Assembly: GCA_964641715.1 (NCBI GenBank)
Contig: CAZXMB010000038.1
Location: 1 to 20,302, forward strand
Source of the DNA: CAZXMB01 sp964641715
GTDB lineage: Bacteria > Desulfobacterota > BSN033 > UBA1163
Reading direction: 5' to 3'
Length of the DNA: 20,302 bases
Below are positions 14,250-20,302 of the stretch, one piece after another; the stretch's first letter is position 1; each line of letters begins with the position of its first letter. Under the pieces are notes generated by a model that saw nothing but the letters and a program-made list of their open reading frames with translations, was not told the origin of the DNA and searched no databases. A program made the position numbers and the translations under genes.

Positions 14250-15543
14250 GGTGTTCATTGGAATCGTAGGCCTGGCCGTGGTGTTGGTTTTGTTCATCAC
14301 TGGAATTGAGTTGGGTTTCGCGATGGCCTTGGTTGGGTTCCTGGGATTCAGTTACATTGTCTCTGTTCCAGCGGCATTGAATCTTTTAGCCAAGGATGTC
14401 TTTGATGTCTTTGCTAACTATGGCTTTACCGTTATTCCTCTCTTTGTCCTCATGGGTCAGATTGCATTTAATGCGGGGATTGCGAAAAGGTTGTACGACA
14501 CTTCATACAAATTCATCGGCCATATCCCAGGAGGACTGGCAATGGCCACAGTGGGAGGCGCAGCCGCTTTCGGAGCTATTACCGGTTCCTCACCCGCCAC
14601 GGCAGCGACTTTTGCCAGTGTGGCCGTTCCTGAGATGGATCGATATGGTTACCACAAGAAACTCTCCACTGGAATTGTTTCTTCCGTTGGGACCCTTGGC
14701 AGTCTTATCCCCCCAAGCGTGACCTTGATCGTATATGGCATCATTACAGAGCAATCTATTGGTAGGCTTTTTTTAGCAGGAGTCATTCCAGGATTGATCA
14801 TATCCTCCTTCTTATTTTCCATTGTTTATGGATGGTGTAAGATCAATCCCTCCCTGGGGCCGAAAGGTGAAAGATCGACATGGAAGGAGAGAGTTAAATT
14901 CCTTAAAGATGTGATATGGGTTATCGTCATCTTTATTGTGGTCATCGGAGGGCTAACATGGGGCTTCTTTACTCCCACAGAGGCAGGAAGTGTGGGGACC
15001 TTTGCTGTCCTTCTCTTATCCATTATCAAGAGGGATATTAACTTTCAAGGGTTCATTAAATCAGTTGCTGAATCTCTTCGTACCGCCTGTATGGTTCTGG
15101 TGCTCATCGCAGGGTCCACCATCTTTGGCCATTTCCTTATTGTGACGAAGATCCCCATGCTCGCTGCCGATTGGATCATAGAACTTCCTTATCCCCATTT
15201 CCTCATTATGATTTTTATCCTATTGATTTATGAATTGGGAGGTTCTTTTATTGATGACCTTGCATTCATGGTTCTTGCCACACCGATCTTCTTTCCGGCC
15301 GTTATTAAACTGGATTACGATCCGATATGGTTCGGTGTCATCCTCCATATTTTTGTCATGATTGGGTGTCTCATCCCTCCTGTGGCCATCAATGTCTTTG
15401 TCGTTAAAAATATAACCAAGGTGCCATTTGGAGTCATTTACAAAGGGGTTTTCCCTTTTTTAATGGCCTTCATCGCCTGCGCTATCTTGCTGTTTTTGTT
15501 TCCACAACTTGCTCTTTTTCTTCCCTCGGTATTAATGAGGTAG
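14242..15543 (+). CDS. dctM: TRAP transporter large permease DctM (system 2)
   Basis: The 433-residue, highly hydrophobic protein is of the DctM family. It contains PLFVLMGQIAFNAGI (about residue 68), FGAITGSSPATAATFASVAVPEM (about 112), GTLGSLIPPSVTLIVYG in its full canonical form, FFTPTEAGSVG and IGCLIPPVAINVFVVK. It should carry sodium and the substrate across the inner membrane. GGGGGAAA precedes the ATG at 14242, which lies inside the end of dctQ. It is the last gene of the operon and faces the poly(A) polymerase gene tail to tail across 23 bases with no clear terminator. Confidence 0.9.
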   Translation: MSEVFIGIVGLAVVLVLFITGIELGFAMALVGFLGFSYIVSVPAALNLLAKDVFDVFANYGFTVIPLFVLMGQIAFNAGIAKRLYDTSYKFIGHIPGGLAMATVGGAAAFGAITGSSPATAATFASVAVPEMDRYGYHKKLSTGIVSSVGTLGSLIPPSVTLIVYGIITEQSIGRLFLAGVIPGLIISSFLFSIVYGWCKINPSLGPKGERSTWKERVKFLKDVIWVIVIFIVVIGGLTWGFFTPTEAGSVGTFAVLLLSIIKRDINFQGFIKSVAESLRTACMVLVLIAGSTIFGHFLIVTKIPMLAADWIIELPYPHFLIMIFILLIYELGGSFIDDLAFMVLATPIFFPAVIKLDYDPIWFGVILHIFVMIGCLIPPVAINVFVVKNITKVPFGVIYKGVFPFLMAFIACAILLFLFPQLALFLPSVLMR

Positions 15544-15566
15544 GGGAGAACCATTTCCTAAAATCT

Positions 15567-16805
15567 TCAACGCCTTCTTTTGGATTCTTTTGGCCACCAT
15601 GGTAAAAAACCGCAAGGCACTGCTTTTCGGAGCAGGGAGGGAACCTTCCTTCCTCCTGCCTGAGCCTCTATTCCCCAAAATAGGACAGCCTCATCAAAAT
15701 ACTTCTTCATCCGCAAGCGCCTTGGGATCATCCCTTTCTCAACGGATTTCCTCAGAGCGGATTGGGCAACCAGAATTTGGAAAACCATCTCCTTTATTCC
15801 CCTGGGGATGCCGTAGGGAGTAAGGATCTGGTCAATAGCCCAGCGAATCGATTCCAAAAAATAGATGAACCTTTCCCTGTAACCAGTACAGGGATGATCA
15901 CAATGGACTCTCTGCCAGAAGGGAAGGATCAGTAAAGCCAGCAGGATTTGATCCGGGACAGGGCGACCTTCTCTTATCAGCTCATCCACCCGATCGAAAA
16001 GGGAAAGAAAATACTCCTGATCCTTCTTGGAGTAAGGGTTCTGGTTTCCGAAGACCCTTCCGAGATCAGGAAAGATAGAGAGGAGAAGGCCGGTCTCGAG
16101 CATGAGCCTGAGGGAGGGTTGGGCCACCCCTTCCTTTAGGTCCCGGAGCAATTCGTCTTTCACCCGGGAGGTGGAACACCTTCGGATCTCCTCCCGGTGC
16201 CGCACAATGGCCTGGTAAGTTTTCTCTTCAATTGAAAATCCGGTACGGGCGGCATGACGAATGGCACGGATCATTCGAACGGGATCCTGAAGAAACCTTT
16301 CGTCCGGGTCCCCGATGGTCCGGATGATCTTCCGGTCGAGATCGGCTTTCCCGCCAACATAATCAATGACCGAAAAGTCAGCGATATTGTAAAAAAGGCC
16401 ATTGATCGTGAGATCGCGCCGCAGGGCATCCTCCGGGGGTGTCCCGAAACTTTCTGTGCGAAGCGTTTCTCCGGACTCTGTTTGAATCTCTTCAAATTCA
16501 GACCGGCTCCGGAAGGTGGAGACTTCAACGATCTTCCGACCCCTGAAGTAGATCTGGACGAGCCGGAACCGGCGGCCGATGATGCGGCTGTTTTTAAAAA
16601 GGGAACGTATCTCCTGGGGATGGGCATTGGTGGCAACATCGAAATCTTTTGGAACCCTTCCGAGAAGGAGATCCCGGACGCTGCCCCCGACCAGAAAGGC
16701 CAGGAACCCATGCCGATGAAGGCGATAGAGGACCTTGAGAGCCTCTTCGTCAATCCTCTTTCTTGAAATCGGATGTTCTGGCCTTGGAAGGGTGATGGGA
16801 ATCAT
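15567..16805 (-). CDS. pcnB: Poly(A) polymerase / tRNA nucleotidyltransferase-family protein (PcnB-like)
   Basis: The 412-residue protein is a class II nucleotidyltransferase. It has the N-terminal HPISR segment typical of PcnB, the GGSVRDLLLGRVPKDFDVATNA core (GGSVRD at 40-45, with catalytic Asp54 and Asp56), GRRFRLVQIYF (about 77-87) and RRDLTINGLFYNI (129-141), followed by a helical RNA-binding half. Bacterial PcnB adds 3' poly(A) tails to RNA; close relatives repair the CCA end of tRNA. The GRRFRL motif favours PcnB, though its usual following His is Gln here. The ATG at 16805 overlaps the stop of the upstream ferredoxin gene as ATGA. A longer frame beginning at 16865 would lie within the ferredoxin gene and is not likely. 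Confidence 0.85.
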   Translation of the reverse strand: MIPITLPRPEHPISRKRIDEEALKVLYRLHRHGFLAFLVGGSVRDLLLGRVPKDFDVATNAHPQEIRSLFKNSRIIGRRFRLVQIYFRGRKIVEVSTFRSRSEFEEIQTESGETLRTESFGTPPEDALRRDLTINGLFYNIADFSVIDYVGGKADLDRKIIRTIGDPDERFLQDPVRMIRAIRHAARTGFSIEEKTYQAIVRHREEIRRCSTSRVKDELLRDLKEGVAQPSLRLMLETGLLLSIFPDLGRVFGNQNPYSKKDQEYFLSLFDRVDELIREGRPVPDQILLALLILPFWQRVHCDHPCTGYRERFIYFLESIRWAIDQILTPYGIPRGIKEMVFQILVAQSALRKSVEKGMIPRRLRMKKYFDEAVLFWGIEAQAGGRKVPSLLRKAVPCGFLPWWPKESKRRR

Positions 16806-17170
16806 TTTCCGAGTTGAAGTGCTCCAGGGGTGCAGACTTTGACACAACGGGGATTTCTGACACAAAGATTACAGTGATAAGCATCACCGCCCAAAACAGG
16901 CAGGGCGTTAAAGGGGCATCGTTCCGCCCTTGCTTTATCCCATATAAATTTCTTTTTCTCTTGGGCTCTCCTCACCTTTTCATTGTTGAGGCACTTCATC
17001 GTCTTGCATTGGTTGCAGAGGACAGGAGTGTTCAGGCTGGAATCGAGGTCATCCTTTTCAATCCGTATGGCTGATTTCTCTATATTGATGATTCCAAGAT
17101 GAGAGAGGGAACAGACCATCTCACAGAGATGGCAACCACTGCATTTCTTTGGGTCAACTTTAATTCTCAT
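16802..17170 (-). CDS. Polyferredoxin, probable electron partner of the AOR
   Basis: The 122-residue protein starts MRIKVDPKKCSGCHLCEMVC (Cys10/13/16/20). It continues with a second set, LCNQCKTMKC (Cys52/55/60), whose fourth ligand may be Cys85, and a third, CNLCVRNPRCVKVC (Cys100/103/109/113). The charged insert between Cys60 and Cys85 (EKVRRAQEKKKFIWDKARAER) is unusual for this fold. Such 4Fe-4S proteins accompany tungsten aldehyde oxidoreductases, as AorA does in Aromatoleum and BamC does with BamB. It lies downstream of the AOR gene in the same direction, with a palindromic repeat between, and is coupled to pcnB by ATGA. An in-frame start at 17245 would translate part of the repeat into the hydrophobic MGFVIWLLVIIWDLEF and is rejected. 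Confidence 0.8.
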   Translation of the reverse strand: MRIKVDPKKCSGCHLCEMVCSLSHLGIINIEKSAIRIEKDDLDSSLNTPVLCNQCKTMKCLNNEKVRRAQEKKKFIWDKARAERCPFNALPVLGGDAYHCNLCVRNPRCVKVCTPGALQLGK

Positions 17171-17190
17171 CTTCCGTGACCTGAAATCCC

Positions 17191-17303
17191 AATAACTAAA
17201 TTCCAAATCCCAAATAATCACCAATAACCAAATTACAAAACCCAAACTTTGGTCATTGGTGATTGGAGCTTATTTGATTATTGGTGCTTGGAATTTGGTT
17301 ATT
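17191..17303. repeat. 113-bp imperfect palindrome (MITE-like intergenic repeat)
   Basis: The sequence is nearly symmetrical about base 17247. The outer arms AATAACTAAATTCC and GGAATTTGGTTATT pair, as do AATCACCAATAACCAAA and its partner near 17252-17270, and the centre reads CCAAACTTTGG. The arms are AT-rich and made of reiterated AATAACCAAATTCCAA-like words, a kind of repeat I remember as scattered in Desulfobacterota genomes. It sits between the AOR and ferredoxin genes and could fold in the transcript, separating their expression. Confidence 0.65.
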
Positions 17304-17318
17304 ATCATACCGTTTATT

Positions 17319-19184
17319 TCAGTCCTTTAGATCAAGTCCAAGCCTTCTTAACGTTTTCTTCTTGGGTATCCCATTTTCATCCCATCCATGGAGTTGATAA
17401 TATTCATCCAGCATTTTGTTAAATTCTTGGCGGGAGATGAATTCTCCTTTTGCAGGCCCTTCCGGGATGGGTTCTTCGAAATACCTTCTGGGGAGTGTAT
17501 CCTCATTCCGGGATATCCCGTCCCTGGTCAACATCACTCTCTCCAGGGTATAAATCCTTTCTCCGATTGTCCGCAGCTCTCCAGGGGAAAGAGATAGGCC
17601 TGTGGCGAAGGCGATCAGCCTGGAAAATTGTTGATATTGAGGGGCATGGGGACTGGAGAAGACGGTAAGGAAACGGCAGAAACCCAGGGAATCGCATACG
17701 GCATTGAGAAGTTCATGCCACCAGACCATCCGCCCCTTACCCGAATAGGAGGAGAGCTCGCTTCTGACCGGGCCGCCGTAAAGTTTCCTCAACACTTCCT
17801 CGGGAAGCCCGAGGACGTCTAAGGAGGGCCGGCTTCTCATATGGCAGGCACCTCGTGTGGAGGCGGCCATCCCTAAAGCAAAGCTTTTGGGCAACCGTTC
17901 ATCCGTCATCTCAATGGGAAAATTTTTAATCCCGAGGAGATAATCTTCCGAGTTGTCTCCGAAAAACTTTTTTGCAAAAGAGCCTTCAGCCATCATATTT
18001 CCAAAACCTTCCCTTTTTGCAATCCGGTGGAGAAGTTCAAGAACGGATTTTCCGTTTCCCCATTCCAATGGGATACCTGTCATTTCATCATCAATGATTC
18101 CACGCTGGTAGAGTTCCATGGCCCAGGCGATGTAAGAGCCTGTGGAGATGGTGTCAAGACCAAGGCGATTGCAGATCTCTGTCGCATAGATGATATTTTC
18201 AAGATCGAGATTTCCCAATTTGGTTCCCAGAGAACCGATGGAGGCATATTCAGGCCCTTCCCCTTTTGTCCCTTGATATTTTCCCTCTTCAATACTGTAG
18301 CGGTGCCGGCAGTGAGCAGGACAACCAAAACAGGAAAGCATTCCGGTTGAATAGGGTTCCAGTGCCTCTGCCTCGAGGGCGGATCCCTGCTCTCCAATGG
18401 TCGTCAGTTGATTATTCCGGACGCTCAGAAAACCCATGGCATTGGCATATTGGAAGAGAAGAGGGGTCCCATACCTCCCAAGGGCCTGGACCCACTTGGT
18501 CTCCATCAGTTTTTCCATCCGTTTGAGATAATATTTTAAATACTTTTTTGGATCCGAGATCGTGATATCGAGATCTCCCCTGACCGCCACTGCCTTCAGG
18601 TTCTTCGAACCCATGATGGCGCCCATACCTGTTCTCCCAGCTGCGTTTTTCATTCCGGTCCGAATGGAGGCATAGCGAACCAGATTCTCTCCTGCCAGGC
18701 CGATGCAGGCGATCCGGACCTTTTCATCTCCAAGCTCCTGGCGGATCGCCCTCTGTGTCTCAACCGTATCGAGACCGGACAGCCTCTGGGCATCGCAGAT
18801 CCCTATCTTCCCATTCCGGATGCGGAGGTAAACAGGTTTTCTGCTTTTTCCCGTGACGACGAGGTGGCTGAAACCGGTCCTGACCAATTCAGCCCCGAAA
18901 TCGCCTCCCATATTTGAGTCTCCGAGATGACCCGATTCCGGCGACTTAGAGGTAATATTGATCCGTGAGCCAAAGCCGAGAGTTCCGGCAAGCAAACCGG
19001 AGCCAAAAATGAGAGGATTCTCCGGGGAGAAGGGGTCCAGATGCGGGGAATAACATTTGGAGAGGAGATACATATTGATCCCCCTCCCCCCCAGAAATTT
19101 CCGCTTCAGATCCAGGGGAATAGAGGAAATCTTGATTGTTCCGTCACTCAGATTAACAAAGGTGATTTTTCTCTCAAGAACCAT
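17319..19184 (-). CDS. Tungsten-dependent aldehyde:ferredoxin oxidoreductase family protein (AOR)
   Basis: The 621-residue protein has the full length of the AOR family. These enzymes oxidise aldehydes to acids, or work in reverse, at a bis-tungstopterin centre. It begins with the usual RKITFVNLSDGTIK and FLGGRGIN (31-37). The cluster ligands Cys285, Cys288, Cys292 and Cys503 match Cys288/291/295/494 that I recall for Pyrococcus furiosus AOR. Glu312 (in GPEYAS) and His448 (in TRGACHMRS) match its active-site Glu313 and His448. The family also includes BamB-type benzoyl-CoA reductases and other carboxylic acid reductases, and the sequence alone does not settle which this is. A ferredoxin gene follows, so electrons probably pass to or from it. 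The Shine-Dalgarno before the ATG is weak. Confidence 0.88.
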   Translation of the reverse strand: MVLERKITFVNLSDGTIKISSIPLDLKRKFLGGRGINMYLLSKCYSPHLDPFSPENPLIFGSGLLAGTLGFGSRINITSKSPESGHLGDSNMGGDFGAELVRTGFSHLVVTGKSRKPVYLRIRNGKIGICDAQRLSGLDTVETQRAIRQELGDEKVRIACIGLAGENLVRYASIRTGMKNAAGRTGMGAIMGSKNLKAVAVRGDLDITISDPKKYLKYYLKRMEKLMETKWVQALGRYGTPLLFQYANAMGFLSVRNNQLTTIGEQGSALEAEALEPYSTGMLSCFGCPAHCRHRYSIEEGKYQGTKGEGPEYASIGSLGTKLGNLDLENIIYATEICNRLGLDTISTGSYIAWAMELYQRGIIDDEMTGIPLEWGNGKSVLELLHRIAKREGFGNMMAEGSFAKKFFGDNSEDYLLGIKNFPIEMTDERLPKSFALGMAASTRGACHMRSRPSLDVLGLPEEVLRKLYGGPVRSELSSYSGKGRMVWWHELLNAVCDSLGFCRFLTVFSSPHAPQYQQFSRLIAFATGLSLSPGELRTIGERIYTLERVMLTRDGISRNEDTLPRRYFEEPIPEGPAKGEFISRQEFNKMLDEYYQLHGWDENGIPKKKTLRRLGLDLKD

Positions 19185-19363
19185 TTTTGAATCCCATTAT
19201 AACAGAGTAAGGACCAAAAGGCCGCAAAATTTTGAATAGCCTTATTCTAAGAGGGAAAAATAGACTTGACAAGAGAGAGGAATCGTAAAACAATTTCAAG
19301 AGAGGGGAAGAAAAGTCTATTTTCAATCAAAACCAGCTTCAAAATATTTGAGGAGGCATAAAG

Positions 19364-19558
19364 ATGAAGATGAAGGAGATAAGGGAGAAGGCAAAGGCCC
19401 TGGGGCTGAAAAAAACCTTTGGATTATCGAAATCAGAGTTGATCAAGAGGATTCAGAAGACAGAGGGGAATTTTGATTGTTTTGGAACCGCAAAGGGTTA
19501 TTGTGATCAGTTCCAGTGTTGCTTCAGAGAGGATTGCTTCAGGTTTGTGAAAGACTGA
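19364..19558 (+). CDS. Small SAP/Rho-N-like protein with a cysteine-rich tail
   Basis: The 64-residue protein has two parts. Residues 1-33 (MKMKEIREKAKALGL, then GLSKSELIKRIQKTEG) fit the short helix-turn-helix of SAP or Rho N-terminal-like domains, which bind nucleic acid. Residues 36-60 carry six cysteines (in NFDCFGTAKGYC, QFQCCFREDC), as in a small metal or 4Fe-4S binding site. I recall short proteins of this design in many Desulfobacterota but no defined role. The ATG follows AGGAGG by seven bases, so it is a real gene and not a chance frame. It is divergent from the AOR gene and lies about 130 bases before the candidate selenoprotein gene on the same strand; between them an AT-rich hairpin (19595-19611) has little terminating power. 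Confidence 0.75.
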   Translation: MKMKEIREKAKALGLKKTFGLSKSELIKRIQKTEGNFDCFGTAKGYCDQFQCCFREDCFRFVKD

Positions 19559-19687
19559 GACTCGAGGCTTTGTCCCGGAGCTCGGTGCCGACACGATTTT
19601 AAAATAAAATCAAAGAAAGAAGAATGGTGTCAATTGGAGGATTCGGATTGAGGATAATAAAATCATTTAAAAAAAGGAGGATCCATT

Positions 19688-20263
19688 ATGGGAACAATCA
19701 TTCATTGGGAAAAATCTCTCACCGCTGCGAAGGCAAGAGCAAAGAAAGAGAAGAAGTTGATCTTGATGGATTTTTATAACAACCTCTGAATCGGGTGTAA
19801 ACAGCTGGCAGCTGTTACTTACCCGGATTCCAATGTCTGTTTTTCAGTAGAAAAAAACTTCATTCCCCTTCAGATTGATTTCAATAAGAACAAAGCTCTG
19901 GTGAATCGCTACGCCGTAAAATGGACTCCGACCATCGTCATCCTGAATCCGGATGGCGAAGAGCATCATCGCTTTGTCGGATATCTGCCCCCGGAGGATT
20001 TCATTGCCCAGATCATCCTCGGAAAAGGTAAAACAGAATTCGACCTTGACCGATTTGAACAGGGGATCCAGTGTTTTCAGGAGATTCTGGTCCGTTATCC
20101 CAAAGCGGATGCCGCCCCTGAGGCCCAATACTATCTTGGAGTCTCCAAGTATAAGGCGAGCCATGATCCGAAGGAGTTGAAATTGGGGCTCGAGGTCCTT
20201 CAGAGGGATTATCCGAGCAGCGAATGGACCAAAAAGGCCCAGGTCTATGCCCTGATCCCCTGA
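19688..20263 (+). CDS. Candidate selenoprotein: thioredoxin-fold protein with UxxC active site and helical tail
   Basis: The reading frame from the ATG at 19688 to the TGA at 20261 has 191 sense positions, with an in-frame TGA at codon 34 (19787-19789). Read as selenocysteine (U), it gives LMDFYNNLUIGCKQLAAV, a thioredoxin-like active site in which U takes the place of the first Cys of CxxC (U34, C37). The fold continues with a strand-helix region and the cis-proline WTPT (79-82). Residues about 115-191 resemble TPR-like helices (DLDRFEQGIQCFQEIL, AAPEAQYYLGVSKYK). Homologues as I remember them have CIGC here. A strong AGGAGG precedes the ATG by seven bases. It is probably a cytoplasmic redox protein, as it has no signal peptide. 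A simple nonsense mutation is the alternative, but the position at the catalytic residue argues against it. Conventional calling gives only the C-terminal part. Confidence 0.78.
19787..19824 (+). promoter_or_regulatory. UGA selenocysteine codon with bacterial SECIS-like hairpin
   Basis: Starting ten bases after the TGA (19787-19789), AACAGCT (19800-19806) pairs perfectly with AGCTGTT (19810-19816) around a GGC loop. Below an ACT bulge the stem can continue with GTA/TAC and GG/CC. The loop lies 17 bases after the TGA and begins with G, in line with the rules I recall for bacterial SECIS elements (loop about 16-37 bases downstream, G in the first two loop positions). The element would bind SelB and recode the UGA. 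Confidence 0.6.
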
Positions 20264-20302
20264 GAATTTTGTGTCCAGGGTAGAACTATTTTCTCCCCAT
20301 CT

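Noticed and set aside
17171..17245. 25-residue N-terminal extension of the ferredoxin (MGFVIWLLVIIWDLEF...)
   Set aside because: It is translated from the palindromic repeat, and the protein after it begins with a normal ferredoxin N-terminus at 17170.
19595..19611. GATTTTA-AAA-TAAAATC hairpin as a terminator before the selenoprotein gene
   Set aside because: The stem is entirely weak A-T pairs except one G-C and no T-run follows.
19688..20263. Pseudogene with a nonsense codon
   Set aside because: The TGA sits exactly at the catalytic first position of CxxC, the frame is otherwise intact on both sides, and a SECIS-like hairpin follows; recoding is the simpler reading.
1..20302. CRISPR arrays, tRNA or rRNA genes
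   Set aside because: No evenly spaced repeat-spacer arrangement longer than three units and no tRNA- or rRNA-like sequence was seen on either strand.

Overview
The window looks like a chromosomal segment of an anaerobic, probably sulfate-reducing or syntrophic, member of the Desulfobacterota (the old Deltaproteobacteria). The evidence is the kind of genes present: a ferredoxin-linked 2-oxoacid oxidoreductase, a tungsten aldehyde:ferredoxin oxidoreductase, two TRAP carriers, a LarA-type nickel racemase and a probable selenoprotein. Two palindromic intergenic repeats also resemble types I remember from such genomes. Taxonomy is inference; there is no rRNA or tRNA gene here.

Layout. Positions 1-880 are accessory DNA: three 23-bp repeats that look like the end of an IS21-type element, a strong terminator hairpin, a promoter, and a ribbon-helix-helix/RelE-type toxin-antitoxin pair followed at once by an attC-like imperfect palindrome. 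Positions 912-6820 (minus strand) hold one tight six-gene operon. Five genes encode the gamma, delta, alpha, FAD/NAD and ferredoxin-beta subunits of a 2-oxoacid oxidoreductase, in the order I recall for padEFGHI (phenylglyoxylate:NAD+ oxidoreductase). The sixth encodes a LarA-family 2-hydroxyacid racemase. A GntR/FCD regulator (7016-7714) diverges from it and is followed by a TRAP transporter in the order dctQ-dctM-dctP (7781-10709) and a small lipoprotein gene. A flavin-reductase-like gene (minus) and a second TRAP transporter in the order dctP-dctQ-dctM (12684-15543) come next, expressed from back-to-back promoters. On the minus strand, 19184-15567 carries a tungsten AOR, its ferredoxin partner and a poly(A) polymerase gene. 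The last two overlap by ATGA.

Working model (inference): the TRAP carriers bring in 2-hydroxy- or 2-oxo-acids, possibly aromatic. The LarA-like enzyme interconverts hydroxyacid stereoisomers, and the Pad-like complex decarboxylates the 2-oxoacid oxidatively to an acyl-CoA, passing electrons to NAD+. AOR handles related aldehydes or acids. The GntR protein probably senses a pathway acid. No 2-hydroxyacid dehydrogenase lies in the window, so the route is incomplete.

The most interesting locus is at the right end, 19688-20263. A thioredoxin-fold protein with a helical C-terminal tail has an in-frame TGA exactly where the first cysteine of the CxxC active site belongs (UxxC). A compact hairpin with a G-rich loop follows directly, as expected for a bacterial SECIS element. 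It would be missed or split by ordinary gene calling. Just upstream is a 64-residue SAP-like protein with a cysteine-rich tail.
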